Source: Naegleria lovaniensis (taxonomy: Eukaryota; Heterolobosea; Eutetramitea; Acrasida; Naegleriidae). Taken from it: a DNA stretch of 64,000 bases. The notes under the pieces are model-generated. The model had not been told where the DNA came from, did not search any database, and saw only the letters and a list, made by a program, of their open reading frames with translations. Each line of letters begins with the position of its first letter. Position 1 is the first letter of the stretch. A program made the position numbers and the translations under genes. The DNA is taken from the NCBI RefSeq assembly GCF_003324165.1, contig NW_025407827.1, forward strand, positions 248,001 through 312,000, read 5' to 3'. This document shows positions 16,717 to 29,600 of the stretch, in pieces.

Positions 16717-18709
16717 GATGAAACAACATCTCTCCACCCAACTCAACAATAACAACAACCACACAGCATCAACCTATGAGAGTAGTAATCATAATGGATT
16801 TTCAAGCAGCAGTAGCATCATGTCAGGAAATGGATTGATAAATTCAAATTCGTCGTCGGTGCCCATTCATCCACACTATCGGGAATCGCCGTTAAGTATT
16901 CCGAACTCTACAACAATATCACCTCACTCCTTTCAGGGCTGGATGGGAAGTGAGGCCAATTATATGAAACAGAATATCGGACAGTCTGCTCTTCATCATG
17001 CTGACTTGATGTATCAACCAACATTTCATGAAAACGATCATACCATAGGCCAATTTCCAGATCATTATGTATATAAAGAACAGCTAGGATTTTCAATAGA
17101 ACAAGAAAAACAAAAGCTTCGAGATATAGGGCAATTTAGAGAACGAATTAAACAAAAAGAGATTGCCCAAATACCGTCAACGTCTCCACTGTCGCCTCCC
17201 TCCGTATCAACGCACAAACCTCCACAATTTTCCTCATTACAAAATCAAGATTTTGATAGGAAATTTAAGAAGGATACAGATGAAGAGAAAGACCCGCTCA
17301 ATTTTGAATACACATATTCGTCACCTTACATGATGAACGAAGAAGGAATTAAGAGTGACGGTAAAATTCCCGATGGTGTATCAAACCAAGGAGGACGAGA
17401 AAACTCTGTAGAATTCTTGTCAATGAGAATTGCGGCATTGGAAGAAATTATTGAAATTCAAAACAATGAGATTAATGAATTTAATAACAATTCCAAGGGA
17501 AAAGATTCAAAAGAAGATGTGTTAAGGAAAGGAAAACATTCTCTTCAAATTTCTTTAATCAACAAATGGCGTCACAAAGTTTATGCCCTTTTAATACAAA
17601 TGAAAATGAGAGAGATTGAATTGGAAAATGCAAAAAAAGAGTTTCAACAGCATGAGGCGGACCATGAAAAAGAAATTAAGCAGTTAAAATATGAACTGAC
17701 TCTCTCAAAGCACCGAGAAAAGGATATGAAAGCATCGGTTAACTATTTACAAGAACAACTGAAGCAAGTTGATACAACTAAATATATGAAAGAAATTGAT
17801 CGACTGAATCGAGAACGAGAATTTATGAAACGAAAATATGAACAAGATCTGAAATTGCTAAAAGACGACAGGAATATGATTGAAGAACAACGTAAGTTTT
17901 TATAACTATTTTACAGAGAAACCATAACAACCACGTATGTAGAAAAAACGAAACAAGATGAAACGAAACGAAAATTCGAAGAACTAAGTAAGGAATTAGA
18001 AGTCGTGCGAAAAGATTTTGAAACGAAATGCTCTGAAGTAGAAAAACTGAACCTTTCATTAGTGAGAGCTGAACAAACCATAGCCAACGAGCTGTCTGTT
18101 GTCAAAACGTTAAAGTCAAAATTAACAGATTATCAACAACAATCTGATCGAGAAAAGAACAATATGGTATTCAATGCAATAAGATTGAAGGATGAAGAGC
18201 TCACCCGACTCGAAATTGAACTCAATGAATCAAAGAGTGAAAATGCAAAATTAACTTACAAACTTCGACATTATGAACGTCTGTTGCAAGCAGAACAAGA
18301 GAGCAGACACAAAGAAGATAAAGAAAAGTTTGACTATTACGAAATGAAGCTTGCAGCTAAGGAAGAAGAGCTTAAACAACTGAAGAAGGAGCGATCTTCT
18401 CTCTTACTAACCATTCGGCATCAAGAAGAGATGCTTGAAAACCGAAGAAAGAAAGAAAGAGCTCAGCCCATTCAGCCATCAGCAAATATTGATGTCAAGT
18501 CAAGTTCAATCATTCCACGAGAATATCTGTCCATCTCGAACAATTTAACCTCTCCCAAAGCGTCACCAAAGCCTCCTATCAAAGAACCAACAGTTATGAG
18601 TAGCACTACCCCAAATTCCCAACTATCAGAAAAGTTGAAAGATTTATCCTCTTTGACGAGAAAGTTTTTAGAAAAATCTTCGCAACAACTGGACGATGAG
18701 TATCTGTAG
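16649..18709 (+). CDS. Large coiled-coil protein (about 677 aa), candidate 27-nt intron
   Basis: An N/S-rich, disordered N-terminal 250 residues are followed by long heptad-rich coiled coils (about residues 250-580: EFLSMRIAALEEIIEIQNNE, LKYELTLSKHREKDMKA and so on) and a P/S-rich tail. It resembles cytoskeletal, basal-body or flagellar coiled-coil proteins, but no family is certain. Exon 1 ends at 17891 with GTAAGT. The frame resumes at 17919, so the intervening 27 nt would be removed as an unusually short intron that contains an in-frame stop. The start is either ATG 16649 or the ATG pair at 16715, just past a long inverted repeat; the latter puts the hairpin in the leader. No enzyme motifs were seen. 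Confidence 0.6.
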
Positions 18710-18985
18710 TACAATAGTCCCCAAAGATTAACCCCAACCTTCCAAATCATCATCAAATCCAATCCCAAACTATTCCACTAACTAGGCCTTTTGTGAAAAT
18801 AAATCTTAGAGAAAGATCAATGTTCTTGATATTAATTGTGACGCTCTCTATTAGTTTATTTGGTAAAATTACTAATAGTGATCATTCAAAAATGATGAAT
18901 CATTACGTTAAAAATACAGTTCGAGTCGAATTTCAATGATGTGACCTCAAGGTATCATTGTTGTGAGATGATGTAAGCTATTTGG

Positions 18986-19656
18986 TTACTCTTCTTCCTC
19001 ATCGTCCTCTTCATCCTCATTATCTTCATTCTCCTCTTCATCTTCTTCATCTTCTTCTTGATCCTCCTCATTTTCATCGTCCTCGTTTTCATCATTGTCT
19101 TCATTTTCCTCTTCGTCACGTTCCTCCTCATGTTCAGCAACAGCATTTTGACTTCCAATACCAACATCATTATTCACTCCACTGAATTTATCGACAGATG
19201 GTTGAGAGGTTGATGTTGTAGCAGCGGCAGTGCTAGTTGTAGAAGCTTGTTGAGTAGATGAGGCCTCATCCAAAACAATAGTCGACTCTGAGCTCTCCTT
19301 CTCTTCCAAAACAATCGCATTCAATGGCTTGTCTTTCAGTTCAGTAATTTTGTCTGCTTTAGAATTTAAATGTCTAACAATTGAAGACGTTGAATCATCA
19401 TCGTCTTGGAACGTAAACACACGCTATACTTTTCAATGGTCGATGGTTTTGAAATTTTGACGCACTTGTATCCAGAGAGACAATCTTTATCGGAAGAACA
19501 TCCCATGTTTTGGGCGGAAACCATCGATGACAAGAGAAGCGTGATGGCCAATAACATTGTAAACACCAGCCAAGGCTTTCCCACTGAGAGAATTGTTGTT
19601 GTGGGCGCCAGTTGTTGTTTCAGCATTTTTTTAAAAAGATGAAAAAAGAATGACAT
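18986..19656 (-). CDS. Small Cys-containing secreted protein with acidic tail, coded in two frames
   Basis: From ATG 19656 the frame encodes a signal peptide (VFTMLLAITLLLSSMVSAQ) and a short cysteine module (CSSDKDCLSGYKCV, later SVC), then stops at 19366. An overlapping frame, open from about 19420 to the stop at 18986, gives a T/S/A-rich linker and a long D/E-rich tail. The two parts look like one secreted protein interrupted by a -1 frame change near 19410. A one-base indel is possible, as is a weak intron (GTC...TATAG, 38 nt) that would restore frame. The acidic tail arises from a TCN-type microsatellite on the plus strand. Function unknown. Confidence 0.45.
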
Positions 19657-19929
19657 GTGAAGGGTGACTCATTTGCAGTTAAGAAACTCGAAAAGAAATG
19701 AGCCAACAATATCAAATAGCCAGAAGAATTCAAATAGTTGAATGAATGAATTACCCTTTTTGTGGTCTTCATGTTGTAAGGAACTATTTGAAGTTCCATC
19801 AAAATTTGTGACTTTATTTCCTCAAGATCAAATGCCAAATCTAAATTCGGAATTCTGTGAGTTCAGTCATCATAATTTTTGTAACAACAGATCTTTTCCA
19901 AAAAAATTAATCCATCGAACCACACAGTC

Positions 19930-22900
19930 ATGATCGACACTTCGCCGTCCCCTGTCGAACAAGTATTGAATGAGTTTCAATTTTTAAGAGAGTTTTATCA
20001 GTGTATCCAAAATGAAGGACAAGAGGGAGAACTTTTATTTGATCATCTTGTTCGAGTTTTGAAATTAGGAAATAGAACGAGAGAAATCTATATGGAGGAG
20101 AGTATATTATTGGCCGATGAGTTTTCAATGGCTCAAGAAGAATATTTGGAAGAAAAAGAACGAAAAATTAAGAATATTCAACAATTGTTGTTGATCCGAG
20201 AAGAAGAAGAAGAAACTTCAATCAACCGGAATGATCATACCGTGATGGATGAATTTATGAAACACATACGAGAATATAAAACATTTATTATGGAACAACA
20301 GAGCAACTTGTCGGATTTGGAGGAAAATCCTAAAATGATCAAATTTACAGAACTCAATCAGCAATTTAATGAACAATTGAAAGAATTGCAGAAAAAGGTG
20401 GATCATTGGAAAGAGAAAATAGAGAATTTGTCCATTCCATGGCAAGTGGCATATAGTGCATCATTTGATTCCTCAGAACAGAATGGAGTTGTTGAATTTA
20501 ATTCTGGGAAAATTACGGATAAATTTGGAAATAATTTGTGGGAAGATCGGTGTGGCATGTGTGAAGTTATTATTCAAAGTGGAGCGAAAGGAGAAGGTGC
20601 TCCACGATATCGGTGTACATCTAGCTCAGATAAGACAGCAACAAAATGTGAACATTGTTACAAGTGGATGAAACAAATTGAAAAGAGATATTTCTCTTCC
20701 CCTATTGTGTTTGACATTAATAATGACACTGTAATTTCTCAAGACAACGATGCAGTGTTTCAGAAGGCAAAGCAAATAGACCACTTTTTTGGATATCCAT
20801 ATGTGGTAGAGTACAATGATGTTGTCTTTATGAAATTGAATATTTTGAACGCACCAAACCTTCCCACATTTGTGAACAATATTTTTCAAACTTTTTCACA
20901 ACGACCCTGTGTTGGAACTCGAAATAAGGACGGAAATTTTATATTCAAAACTTATGAAGAGTTTCGAAACGAGATAATTCACTGCTCTATTGGGTTTATT
21001 GAGGTGTTGAAAAATGCTGGAATTCTTGCCAATTCGGAACAAGTATCTATAGCGATCAGTACCGACGAAAATCGATACGAATACACTATGATCGATTTGA
21101 TGTGTGCATTGAATGGGTTTATAAGTATTGGCCTGCAATGCGCTCGTTCTGATGATGAATTAGAAAGTATCATTCGTACTGCGTCTGTACAATGCATTGT
21201 GTGTGACGGAAAACTGTTTGAAAAATATTACAAGCTGATTACAAAATTGAAAGACAGCAAAGGGAAATTTGTTTTAATATCCATGGACACGCAAATGTTA
21301 TCAGGCGATGAGTGTGATACTGACATTGTTACATGCTTTTTACCATCTATCATTGACTCTGGCCACAATATGTGCATAACAGATCCAAATGCAAAGACCA
21401 TGTTAGGAATACAATTAACCACACCAATAATAGTTAAAGAAGATTCACAATTGTACAGATACTCAAACGATCCAACGAGTGGTGTGAAGAAGTCTGAGCA
21501 GACGGACCAAAATTCTAAAAGAATTAATTCTCTTATATTTACCTCAGGCTCTACATCAACAGCAAAAGGTTGTATTGTCACAAACGAGCATTGGAGGGTG
21601 GACATTGAAAAACAAATTTCACATGAATTGTTGGAGGTCGAAGCTTCGTATTGTCCCCAGGCACTTGGCAGCGATAGAGTTACTACATGGGGAGCCTTAT
21701 TGAAAGGTGGAAGAGTTGTGTACTGCAGAAGAGGGATCTATTTGTTCGAAGATTTGATGAAATGTAACCCAACGGGAATTGTGACACCTCCAAGTATTTT
21801 CAACTCAATTTACAATGAGTATCACTCTGAATTATTGGAGCTTCAACAGAAAGGAGAGGAACAACAGATAAAAGACCTTGGAAAAAAGTTCAGCAGACTG
21901 TTTGGTCGGCGATTAAGAATGATTGGCATTGGAGGAGCATTTGTGTCTCCTGAACTATTCCAATTCATCAAGAACGTGCTACAGTTACCGGTTGTGGAAG
22001 GATATGGGGCCTCTGAATGTGGTGGAATTGCAACAAACGGAATTATTAATTCAGATGTCAAATTTAGGCTTATTGACGTACCAGAAATGGGATATTTCAA
22101 CACAGACATTCCTTTTCCAAGAGGAGAATTAGTTGTTAAGGTAAGTGAAATGAAAGCTATATAACATACTCAACTTGTTATGTGATGAATCTAAAGACCT
22201 CGTATACCATTCCTGGATATTTTAACAACGAAAAGGAGTCTAATGAATCATTCACTGATGATGGTTATTATATCACTGGAGATATTGTTGAGTTGAATCC
22301 TGAAAATAATTCCATCAAAATAATTGATCGAAGGTATGTTGTTAGCTGTACCTAAACGTCCATACAAAAGTTAATATAATTTCACAAAGAAAAAACATTT
22401 TCAAACTGGCAATCTCTGAGTTTGTGAGTCCTACCAAGCTAGAGAGCATATATGAGCAAATTGACGAAATAGAGAACTGTTGTATCTATGGTGATAGTAG
22501 CCGTGAATATATTGTAGCAATAGTACGAACGGTTCACAATGGTTGTAACGATAAGAGACAAATTCTAAAATCAATGCATCAAATTGCAAAACTACATAAC
22601 GTAAGACCCTTCGAAATTCCGAGAGATGTAATATTTGATGATGACGAGTGGACCATAGAAAATAATTTACTCACTCCCAGTGGCAAGGTGTCACGATTTA
22701 AAATTTACAAGAAACATACAAAAAGCATAGAAGATTGCTATTCAACTCATGCGAATGATAATGAGGTGTTATTCACAGTTGATGACATTGAACAAAACTT
22801 TATTAGTCTATGTAAGAGCATCTTAGAAACAGAAGATTTGGATATGAACAAAAGTTTTACTGAACTTGGCGGCTCATCTATGGTAAGTGTTAACAAACAT

Positions 22901-24244
22901 GTCGCATGGATCAATAATTAACTGAGAAATCATTCACAGAAAGCTGTCAAGCTCTTGTTTTCAGTTCAAAGATTATTTAACATCTCACAAACGCCAATCT
23001 CTATATTGATTCACCAACCACTATCAACTGTATGCCAAGTATTGTCTATGGGCTCATCAAACAAATTAATGCACCATTTCTCCACTCAACAGAATCAAAA
23101 CCTCTTTTTAGAAGTTGAAAATGATTTACTATTGGATGAATCCATTCAATTCGTTGAAAAAGAAAAACAAGGAGACCATTCCATCTTATTAACTGGAGCT
23201 ACCGGTTTTGTAGGAACCCATTTGCTGGACAAGCTATGTAATCGTTTCCCTAGTTGTACTATTTATTGTGTCGTAAGAGGAGCTTCAGACAATGACGCCA
23301 AGGAGCGAGTAGTAAGGAGTTTGACAAATTTTCAGTTAAAACCAGATTTGTCCAACGTTAAAGTACTGTGTGGAGATGTTTCAAAAGAACAATTCGCTTT
23401 TGAAGATTCAAGCAAGTATGAACTACTATTGAATCATGTCAACAGTATTTATCACGTGGCAGCACAAGTAGAATTTTCAAAATCCTATTCACACCTGAAG
23501 AATTCGAACGTGAATTCTGTGAAACATTTATTGAGATTTATTTCACAATCTCCCATTGAGATACAACTGCACCATGTCTCAACCATTAGTGTGTTTGGTG
23601 AATTGCTCACCAAAAACCCAATTTTGACAGAGATTGATTCCATAGGAGACAGCTTCAAAGAGAGTGGAGTTGTGAATTCAGATGGATACTCGCAAACCAA
23701 ATGGGTGAGTGAAAAACTTTTACAAAAAGCAGCAGAAAGAGGATTTAAGGCATTTAAAATTTACAGACTTGGACTTTGCAGTTGGTCACATCAAACAGGA
23801 ATCCCAAATTCAAGTGATTGGTTCACAAAATTTATCCAATCCATAGTTCAGCTACAGAAATATCCAGACACCAATGAAAAGTTGAGTCTTGTTCCAGTTG
23901 ATTACGTTTGTGACACAATTATTGACATTGCCTCTAGCAGTTCCTCAACACCTCGAATTTTCCACATTATCAACAACAACAGTCCCATACCTTTCAAACT
24001 ATTTATTCATTATTTGGAAACTTCCCATTCCACTCAAGGACATTTGACCAAATTACCGTACTCCAATTGGATAGAGCAAGTGAATGAGAAGATTGCCATT
24101 TATCCCTTACTTCCTTATATCAAACATGGTTTTCCATCAACCCCAAAATTCACCGACAACCACTCTCAGCATTTACGTTCCATTCCATCCTGTCCAGACA
24201 CCACTCAACTCTATGTTTCACAACTCAAACTTTCGAACATCTAA
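19930..24244 (+). CDS. Carboxylic-acid-reductase-like enzyme: adenylation, carrier and reductase domains (1381 aa, 4 exons)
   Basis: Exons are 19930-22140, 22197-22333, 22390-22882 and 22940-24244. The N-terminal 300 residues carry coiled-coil segments and a C208-x2-C211 ... C-x2-C cluster that may bind zinc. An ANL adenylation domain follows: FTSGSTSTAKG (about 537), GYGASECGG (about 691), YYITGDIVEL and the CAR/acyl-CoA-synthetase-type DRRKNIFKLAISEFV. Next is a carrier domain with LGGSSM, in which S946 is the predicted phosphopantetheine site. It ends with a thioester-reductase domain having TGATGFVG (about 1032) and Y1197-x3-K1201. Such enzymes activate a carboxylic acid with ATP, load it on the arm and reduce it to an aldehyde with NADPH. 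Lys2 (aminoadipate reductase) is the alternative; the DRRKNIFKLA segment favours the CAR/fatty-acyl branch. Substrate unknown. Confidence 0.85.
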
Positions 24245-24342
24245 TCATCCCAAAGAGGAGAGAGTAAAATCTTAATACCTACGTGTGATATGGCAACGTA
24301 GCTCGTGAAAAAGGAACTTGTAATCGATCATTGCCAAATGGA

Positions 24343-25371
24343 ATGATGAAACGTTTAAAAATTTTCAAAATAAAAAAAATGCTAAAAACACCAACGACTG
24401 AAGATTCCGATTCACCCGTTACATTTCATTCGCATTCATCGGATGCTCCTCTTGTGATACCGGCAGTGAGTACGCCGTCGATGGATCATCATCAAGATGG
24501 ATTCATGTATCAAAAGAGTGGTGATGATTATTCGTCCATATTGGATGGAGCTAGAGTTCCGATTCATAGACCTCTCGGAGATTCAAGATTTGGAGATTCC
24601 ATGTTGAAGAGTAAACATTATGCACCATTGTTGAAATCTGGAAATGTATTGATTCACGAGAAACAAAAAAGACAATTTTGTGCCAAACATTCCATTAATA
24701 ATTTATTACAAGATCATGCATCGACGAAAGAATTTGATACCATTGCTGATTCAATTTTTGAAAATGAGAAACAACTCTATTATGGAAGTATCGATGGTTC
24801 ATCGCGATTAAGCACGTGGATTAAAAAGAAAACCATGAAAAATTTTCATAAGAGAAGAGTTTTGTTTTTTGGCAGTTTTGGAAATTATTCATACGAAGTT
24901 GTTGAAACAATATTGAGAAAAAAGAATTTAAATCTAGTGAGTTTGAAATTGAGCTCACTTCGAAATGGCAATCATTCTGCCGATATTTGGGATTTATCAA
25001 ACCCTGCAGTTCTTGGACTTCTCTGTAATTTACAACAGTATTCTAATGGCACAACGATGTGCTGTCTTCCATTTCTCTCGAAACGATCCAAAGAACGCAA
25101 GCCAGTGGCAGGACATTGGTGGTCTCTAGGCAAGGTCATTCTCCAACATGACACGACTGGTGAAGAACGAGAAGTTTGGTACAATCACGATAGCAAATTA
25201 TCGACACCTGAACAATTACCAACACTCGAAGATGTTTATCGAACCATACAAACAAATTATTCAGAATCAGGCGATGATTTTTTGATCTGGAAAGTGATTA
25301 AGGACGAATCTCTCTCTCAACAACTAGATCTCATCAGTAATAATAATACTGGTCTGAGTGATGATCGATAG
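24343..25371 (+). CDS. Josephin-domain deubiquitinase (342 aa)
   Basis: The N-terminal 100 residues are basic then disordered. The Josephin domain starts at HEKQKRQFCAKHSINNLLQ, with the nucleophile C113. GNYSYEVVETIL corresponds to the family GDYDVNVL segment, H258 lies in GHWWSL, and WYNHDSKL contains the acidic/Asn third residue. Josephins are ataxin-3-like cysteine proteases that remove ubiquitin. An insert sits between C and H, making the domain larger than usual. The start is the first of two adjacent ATGs at 24343 and 24346. A DUF4419 gene follows on the same strand within 77 bp. Confidence 0.82.
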   Translation: MMKRLKIFKIKKMLKTPTTEDSDSPVTFHSHSSDAPLVIPAVSTPSMDHHQDGFMYQKSGDDYSSILDGARVPIHRPLGDSRFGDSMLKSKHYAPLLKSGNVLIHEKQKRQFCAKHSINNLLQDHASTKEFDTIADSIFENEKQLYYGSIDGSSRLSTWIKKKTMKNFHKRRVLFFGSFGNYSYEVVETILRKKNLNLVSLKLSSLRNGNHSADIWDLSNPAVLGLLCNLQQYSNGTTMCCLPFLSKRSKERKPVAGHWWSLGKVILQHDTTGEEREVWYNHDSKLSTPEQLPTLEDVYRTIQTNYSESGDDFLIWKVIKDESLSQQLDLISNNNTGLSDDR

Positions 25372-25447
25372 TTTGAACAAAGCGCTTTTTTGGCTTCTTT
25401 CAGAAGTGAACTTACAGAAAAAAATAGACCAAGATCTGCGTTCAGAA

Positions 25448-26494
25448 ATGCCCATCACTTTCCAAGTGACGAATACTCCAGCCAATGAGGTTTCAAACCT
25501 TCCTGCATTCAGTTTAAAACAAATATTACCCAAAAAACAAACAAGTAACTATGAATTGATTGCAAGTAGCCTTCCAAAAGTAGATCCACGGGATCAAGGT
25601 TCCGATACAGATCTTTTGTTTGTTGGGAGTAATGCTTTTGTTTTGAGTGCCTTGAAATGTTATTCATTGCATCATCATTTAGTAATAAGACCCGATGATG
25701 TATGGATCAGTATTTGTACTCAATTCTCCAATTACGTGAATGCTCATGCTGAAGAACTGCGCGAGATGTTTGTTGCGTTTGAAGGAAAGAAGGAATTGAT
25801 CGTGTATGGAAGTGGCAATCTCTACAGTGCAGATTATGAGAGTTTGTGTCAAGATATGACCATGCAAATAAGCAAGAACATTAAAGATTCATCGATCAGA
25901 GATTGGATAATGAATGATTTCAGCACCACTACAGCACTGGATCGAATGGTGAGTGCAGTCATGCTCATGTCTACCACCAAGAGTTACTTTGATTATAAAT
26001 TCCATCTCTTGTGCAATTTGCCAAGTGTCACCTTGTTAGGAGAGGTTGAAGATTGGGTGAAGGTTCGTGAAAGAGCCAACAAATTACTCGAGTTTAACGT
26101 AGATGGATGTATTATGGGGTGGTCACAAAAACTATTTCCTGTTTTAGATAAGTTGGTGGAAACTTCTAAGGGAAATATTGATTGTGATTGGTGGAATAGG
26201 ATTGTGAATCGTCATGGAGGTGGAAGTGGACCAAGATATATTTCTGGTTGGATCACAGTATTCAACGTATTCTCAGAGAATGGCAAATGGTTGGGCAATG
26301 AAGAATCTGATGAATGGTACGTGATTGATGATAATGATGTTGCTCGAGGATATGTCAACGTTCCTGTCACAATCAACGACAATGGCACCGAGCACAAGAC
26401 TGAATTATTCGCAGGACATTTTTGCTGTCAAAAAGGAAAAGATAACAAGACGATACAGCCAAGAGTTGATTGGGCTTTGTTTGAGTTAAAATAA
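25448..26494 (+). CDS. DUF4419 family protein (348 aa)
   Basis: The sequence follows the DUF4419 pattern seen in fungi and amoebae: an N-terminal MPITFQV strand, VIRPDDVWISICTQFSNYVN with HAEELR, the central LLGEVEDWVKVRERANKL, and the C-terminal SGWITVFNVF. The molecular function of the family is unknown. ATG 25448 is chosen because it starts directly at the conserved strand; an earlier ATG at 25361 overlaps the Josephin stop and would add 29 residues. Single exon. Confidence 0.75.
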   Translation: MPITFQVTNTPANEVSNLPAFSLKQILPKKQTSNYELIASSLPKVDPRDQGSDTDLLFVGSNAFVLSALKCYSLHHHLVIRPDDVWISICTQFSNYVNAHAEELREMFVAFEGKKELIVYGSGNLYSADYESLCQDMTMQISKNIKDSSIRDWIMNDFSTTTALDRMVSAVMLMSTTKSYFDYKFHLLCNLPSVTLLGEVEDWVKVRERANKLLEFNVDGCIMGWSQKLFPVLDKLVETSKGNIDCDWWNRIVNRHGGGSGPRYISGWITVFNVFSENGKWLGNEESDEWYVIDDNDVARGYVNVPVTINDNGTEHKTELFAGHFCCQKGKDNKTIQPRVDWALFELK

Positions 26495-26615
26495 CATGTA
26501 AAAAACAAGAATATGAATGTAAACTAGTTTGTTATTTATTGGCATTACACTTTAACGTCAAAGGTCTGTTTGAAAGGAGATCCTCTCACAGGATAACCAC
26601 ATATTGTTGCATAGA

Positions 26616-29600
26616 TCAAATAATCCCCTTTTCAACATCCTTGGTCTGAATACTCAACTTGAATCGATCACCCTTTGAAAATTCATCATCAACTGCAGCT
26701 TCATCTTCCTGTGGTTGACTGGTCTCACCATCGTCCGATTCAAGCATGACAGGTTTTGGATATTTCGTAATGGCAGGATAAATAGTTTTACCAGATGGAG
26801 TTTTAACTTTCACCATCAAATCCTCAACTTCATTTTCTTGAGCTGTGTGAATATCATACTCCCATTCTCCAATTTCAGAATTTAATGGAGCAAATCCTGG
26901 ATTAACTGTCAAATTAAATGGAGATCCAGAAATTTGTTCACCTCCATCATCTTCATCACCCAATGAACAAACCACGACATATTTTCCAGGTCGTTTTGGA
27001 GCTAGATCCACCTTATATTTTCCAGTATTTGGATCATAAACTGGAAGATTTTCAACAAATTTTCCATCATGAGTTTTGAGTACTGCCTTGAGAGGATCTC
27101 CACCAGATTTGATTGGTTCATTGTTCTTATCTTTCATTTGAACAAAGAAGTGACGTGGTTTAGTGGTCTTCATCTTTTCAGGATTTTTGTAAACATGACA
27201 ATTCTTTGGATCTGGAGCATATTGATCATCTCGCACAAAGATTGGAATTGGAGAATCCTTAATTTCTTTTCCGTCACATTTCACACTAATAAAATGCTTT
27301 CCTGCTTTAGGTGGATTAAATTTCACATCATAATTTCCATTTCCAAGATCCACAATAGTGAGTGGTGTGTGAACAGGTTGAGTTTGACTCTCATCACACA
27401 ACATGACACTAAATTCATGACCACCAACACCACATGGATAATCATGTACATCTCTTGGCAACAAGGTAATGTACGTTGGTCGATTTTTGTAAGCTTTGAG
27501 AAGACCTGGTCCTTTCACTTGACATTTCAATGGATCAATTCCTTCTGTGACAAAGGTATGATACGGAGATTCAGCAACAACAGGTTGTGGAGAAATAGTA
27601 CCTTGTGGTGTCTTGTCAAGAATGGTAATTGAAATTGGTCCTGCTTTGGTTGGATGATAGAATACAGTATATTCGGAGGGTGCCGTGTTAAAAACAAGTG
27701 TTGGTTCTTCCGTGTCATCCTTTTCATTTTTCACAATGACGTGGAAGGGTTGTTTCTTGACATGTTTTTCGAGTTGTGGTCGTACTTCATCTAAATCAAC
27801 TGATTTTGTTAAATCAATAGAATCGACCACTTCATCTTGGTATTCATGATCAAAGATTGGATTCAATAAATCTTTGAAATATTCAGGTTCTTTGAAAATG
27901 GTCTTGGCAAGACGTTTCAACTTTTTAGCAGATGCCTTCACAGGTTGTAAATTATTTTGAATGAATGGTTGATTGGCTGTGTTAAAAGCTTTGATTTTTA
28001 ACATGGCAGGAACTGTGTCCTTGTTCAATAAATCAGCTCCATTCAAGCCAGGACCAAATACTTTGCATAATTTTGGAGCGAGTGCTGGTTTGTGTTCCAC
28101 AGTGACTGATTCTCCAACTGGAACTCCATCCATAAGAATTTGAGTTTTAAACTTTTGAAGAGGAGCAGCTTTTCCTTTTGGTTGAAAGACGACTTTAAAT
28201 TTGTCGTCTTTGGTTTGTACGATCATGGCTGGAATTAAATTACCGTCTTCATCTTCAACGAGAGCTGTTAATTTGCAATTCTTGCTCAATGCTTTCTTTC
28301 CCAAAGAGTCCAAAACTTTCAAATCGAGTTCTGTTTCCACTAAATTGGGTAAATTTTTCACAGACACAAATTTAAGTTTGGAATTTGGAGCACTTGGAAT
28401 GTTTGTGACATCTACTTTGAATGGGCTCTGACTGATATTTTCATCGTTGCATTTTACAAGAATATAATGAACTCCAGCTCTTTTAGGTCTATAGGAAACT
28501 GTAAATGTACCATTTTGATTGTTTTCAATCTTCACTGAATAATCTTCTGGTTCAATGGATTCATCATTCAATACTAAATCAACAGTGATATCTGCATCGG
28601 TAACAAATGGAATAATATTTCCTGCCTTGTCTCTAATTTCAACATCAAACTTGGTTAACACTCCAGTTTTCAATCCAAAAGGTAAAATTCCATTGCCACG
28701 AGCAGTACACATGGTTGGACACACTTTTTGTTCAAATGTGACATCAAAAGGAGAATTTCCTACTGGAACGAGGACACCCTCTTCATTGGTGGTTTGAACA
28801 GAAAGTTCATAACTACCTCCAGGACACTTTGGTGTATAGTTCACAGTATACGTTCCATCTCCATTGTCAGTCACTTCAGTCACATCAATAGGAGCCTTCG
28901 TTCCAGTACTGCTATCCGTCAGCGTAATGTCAAACTTCAATCCTTTTTGTGGAATATTATTTCCATTACTATCCTTGCATTGAATCGTAAAACTAGTTGG
29001 CTCTTCAACAAAAAGATTATAAGGTTCCACTCCAGGACCAGTAATCAATGATTTAGATGGATCAAACACAGTAGCATTTGGTATATCATGAGGTGAATTT
29101 TGAATACTTCCTCCGTTGATCACAATGAGAGCTTTCATGTCTTTCACACCGACAGGAACAATGAAGGAAACTTCATAAGTACCATCTCCATTGTTTTTAA
29201 TGTCAGGTTCTGGAATGGTCTCATCCTCAGACATGTGTGGACTAAATAAATTCACAATAACTTGATTTTCGTCATCATCCACACTTTTTGGAATGTATCG
29301 ATTTCCTTCTTCATCAAAGGTTGTAATTGTGAAAAAAGTTCTTGATCCCTGAGCAGGTGGGTTGTTGGCATCAAAGGCAGGACCTTCTGCCACGCATTTG
29401 GATGGATCAATCTCAGGACGAATAATATCTTCAACAATAATTTGAGTTGGTTCTTCAACAAGTGTGACTGCAGGCTCTGTCACCACTGCTTCCTCTTCAT
29501 CAACTTCTTGAGCTGCTTCAGGATGAAGATTATCATAATCTCTGAAATAGGAAATATAAGTCATGAGAGAAAGTTCCTCAGGTGCATCAGTGATATCTTC

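Noticed and set aside
18986-19100. Regular TCN/CTC repeats considered as a CRISPR-like or satellite array
   Set aside because: The repeat is a simple microsatellite coding for the D/E tail and has no spacers.
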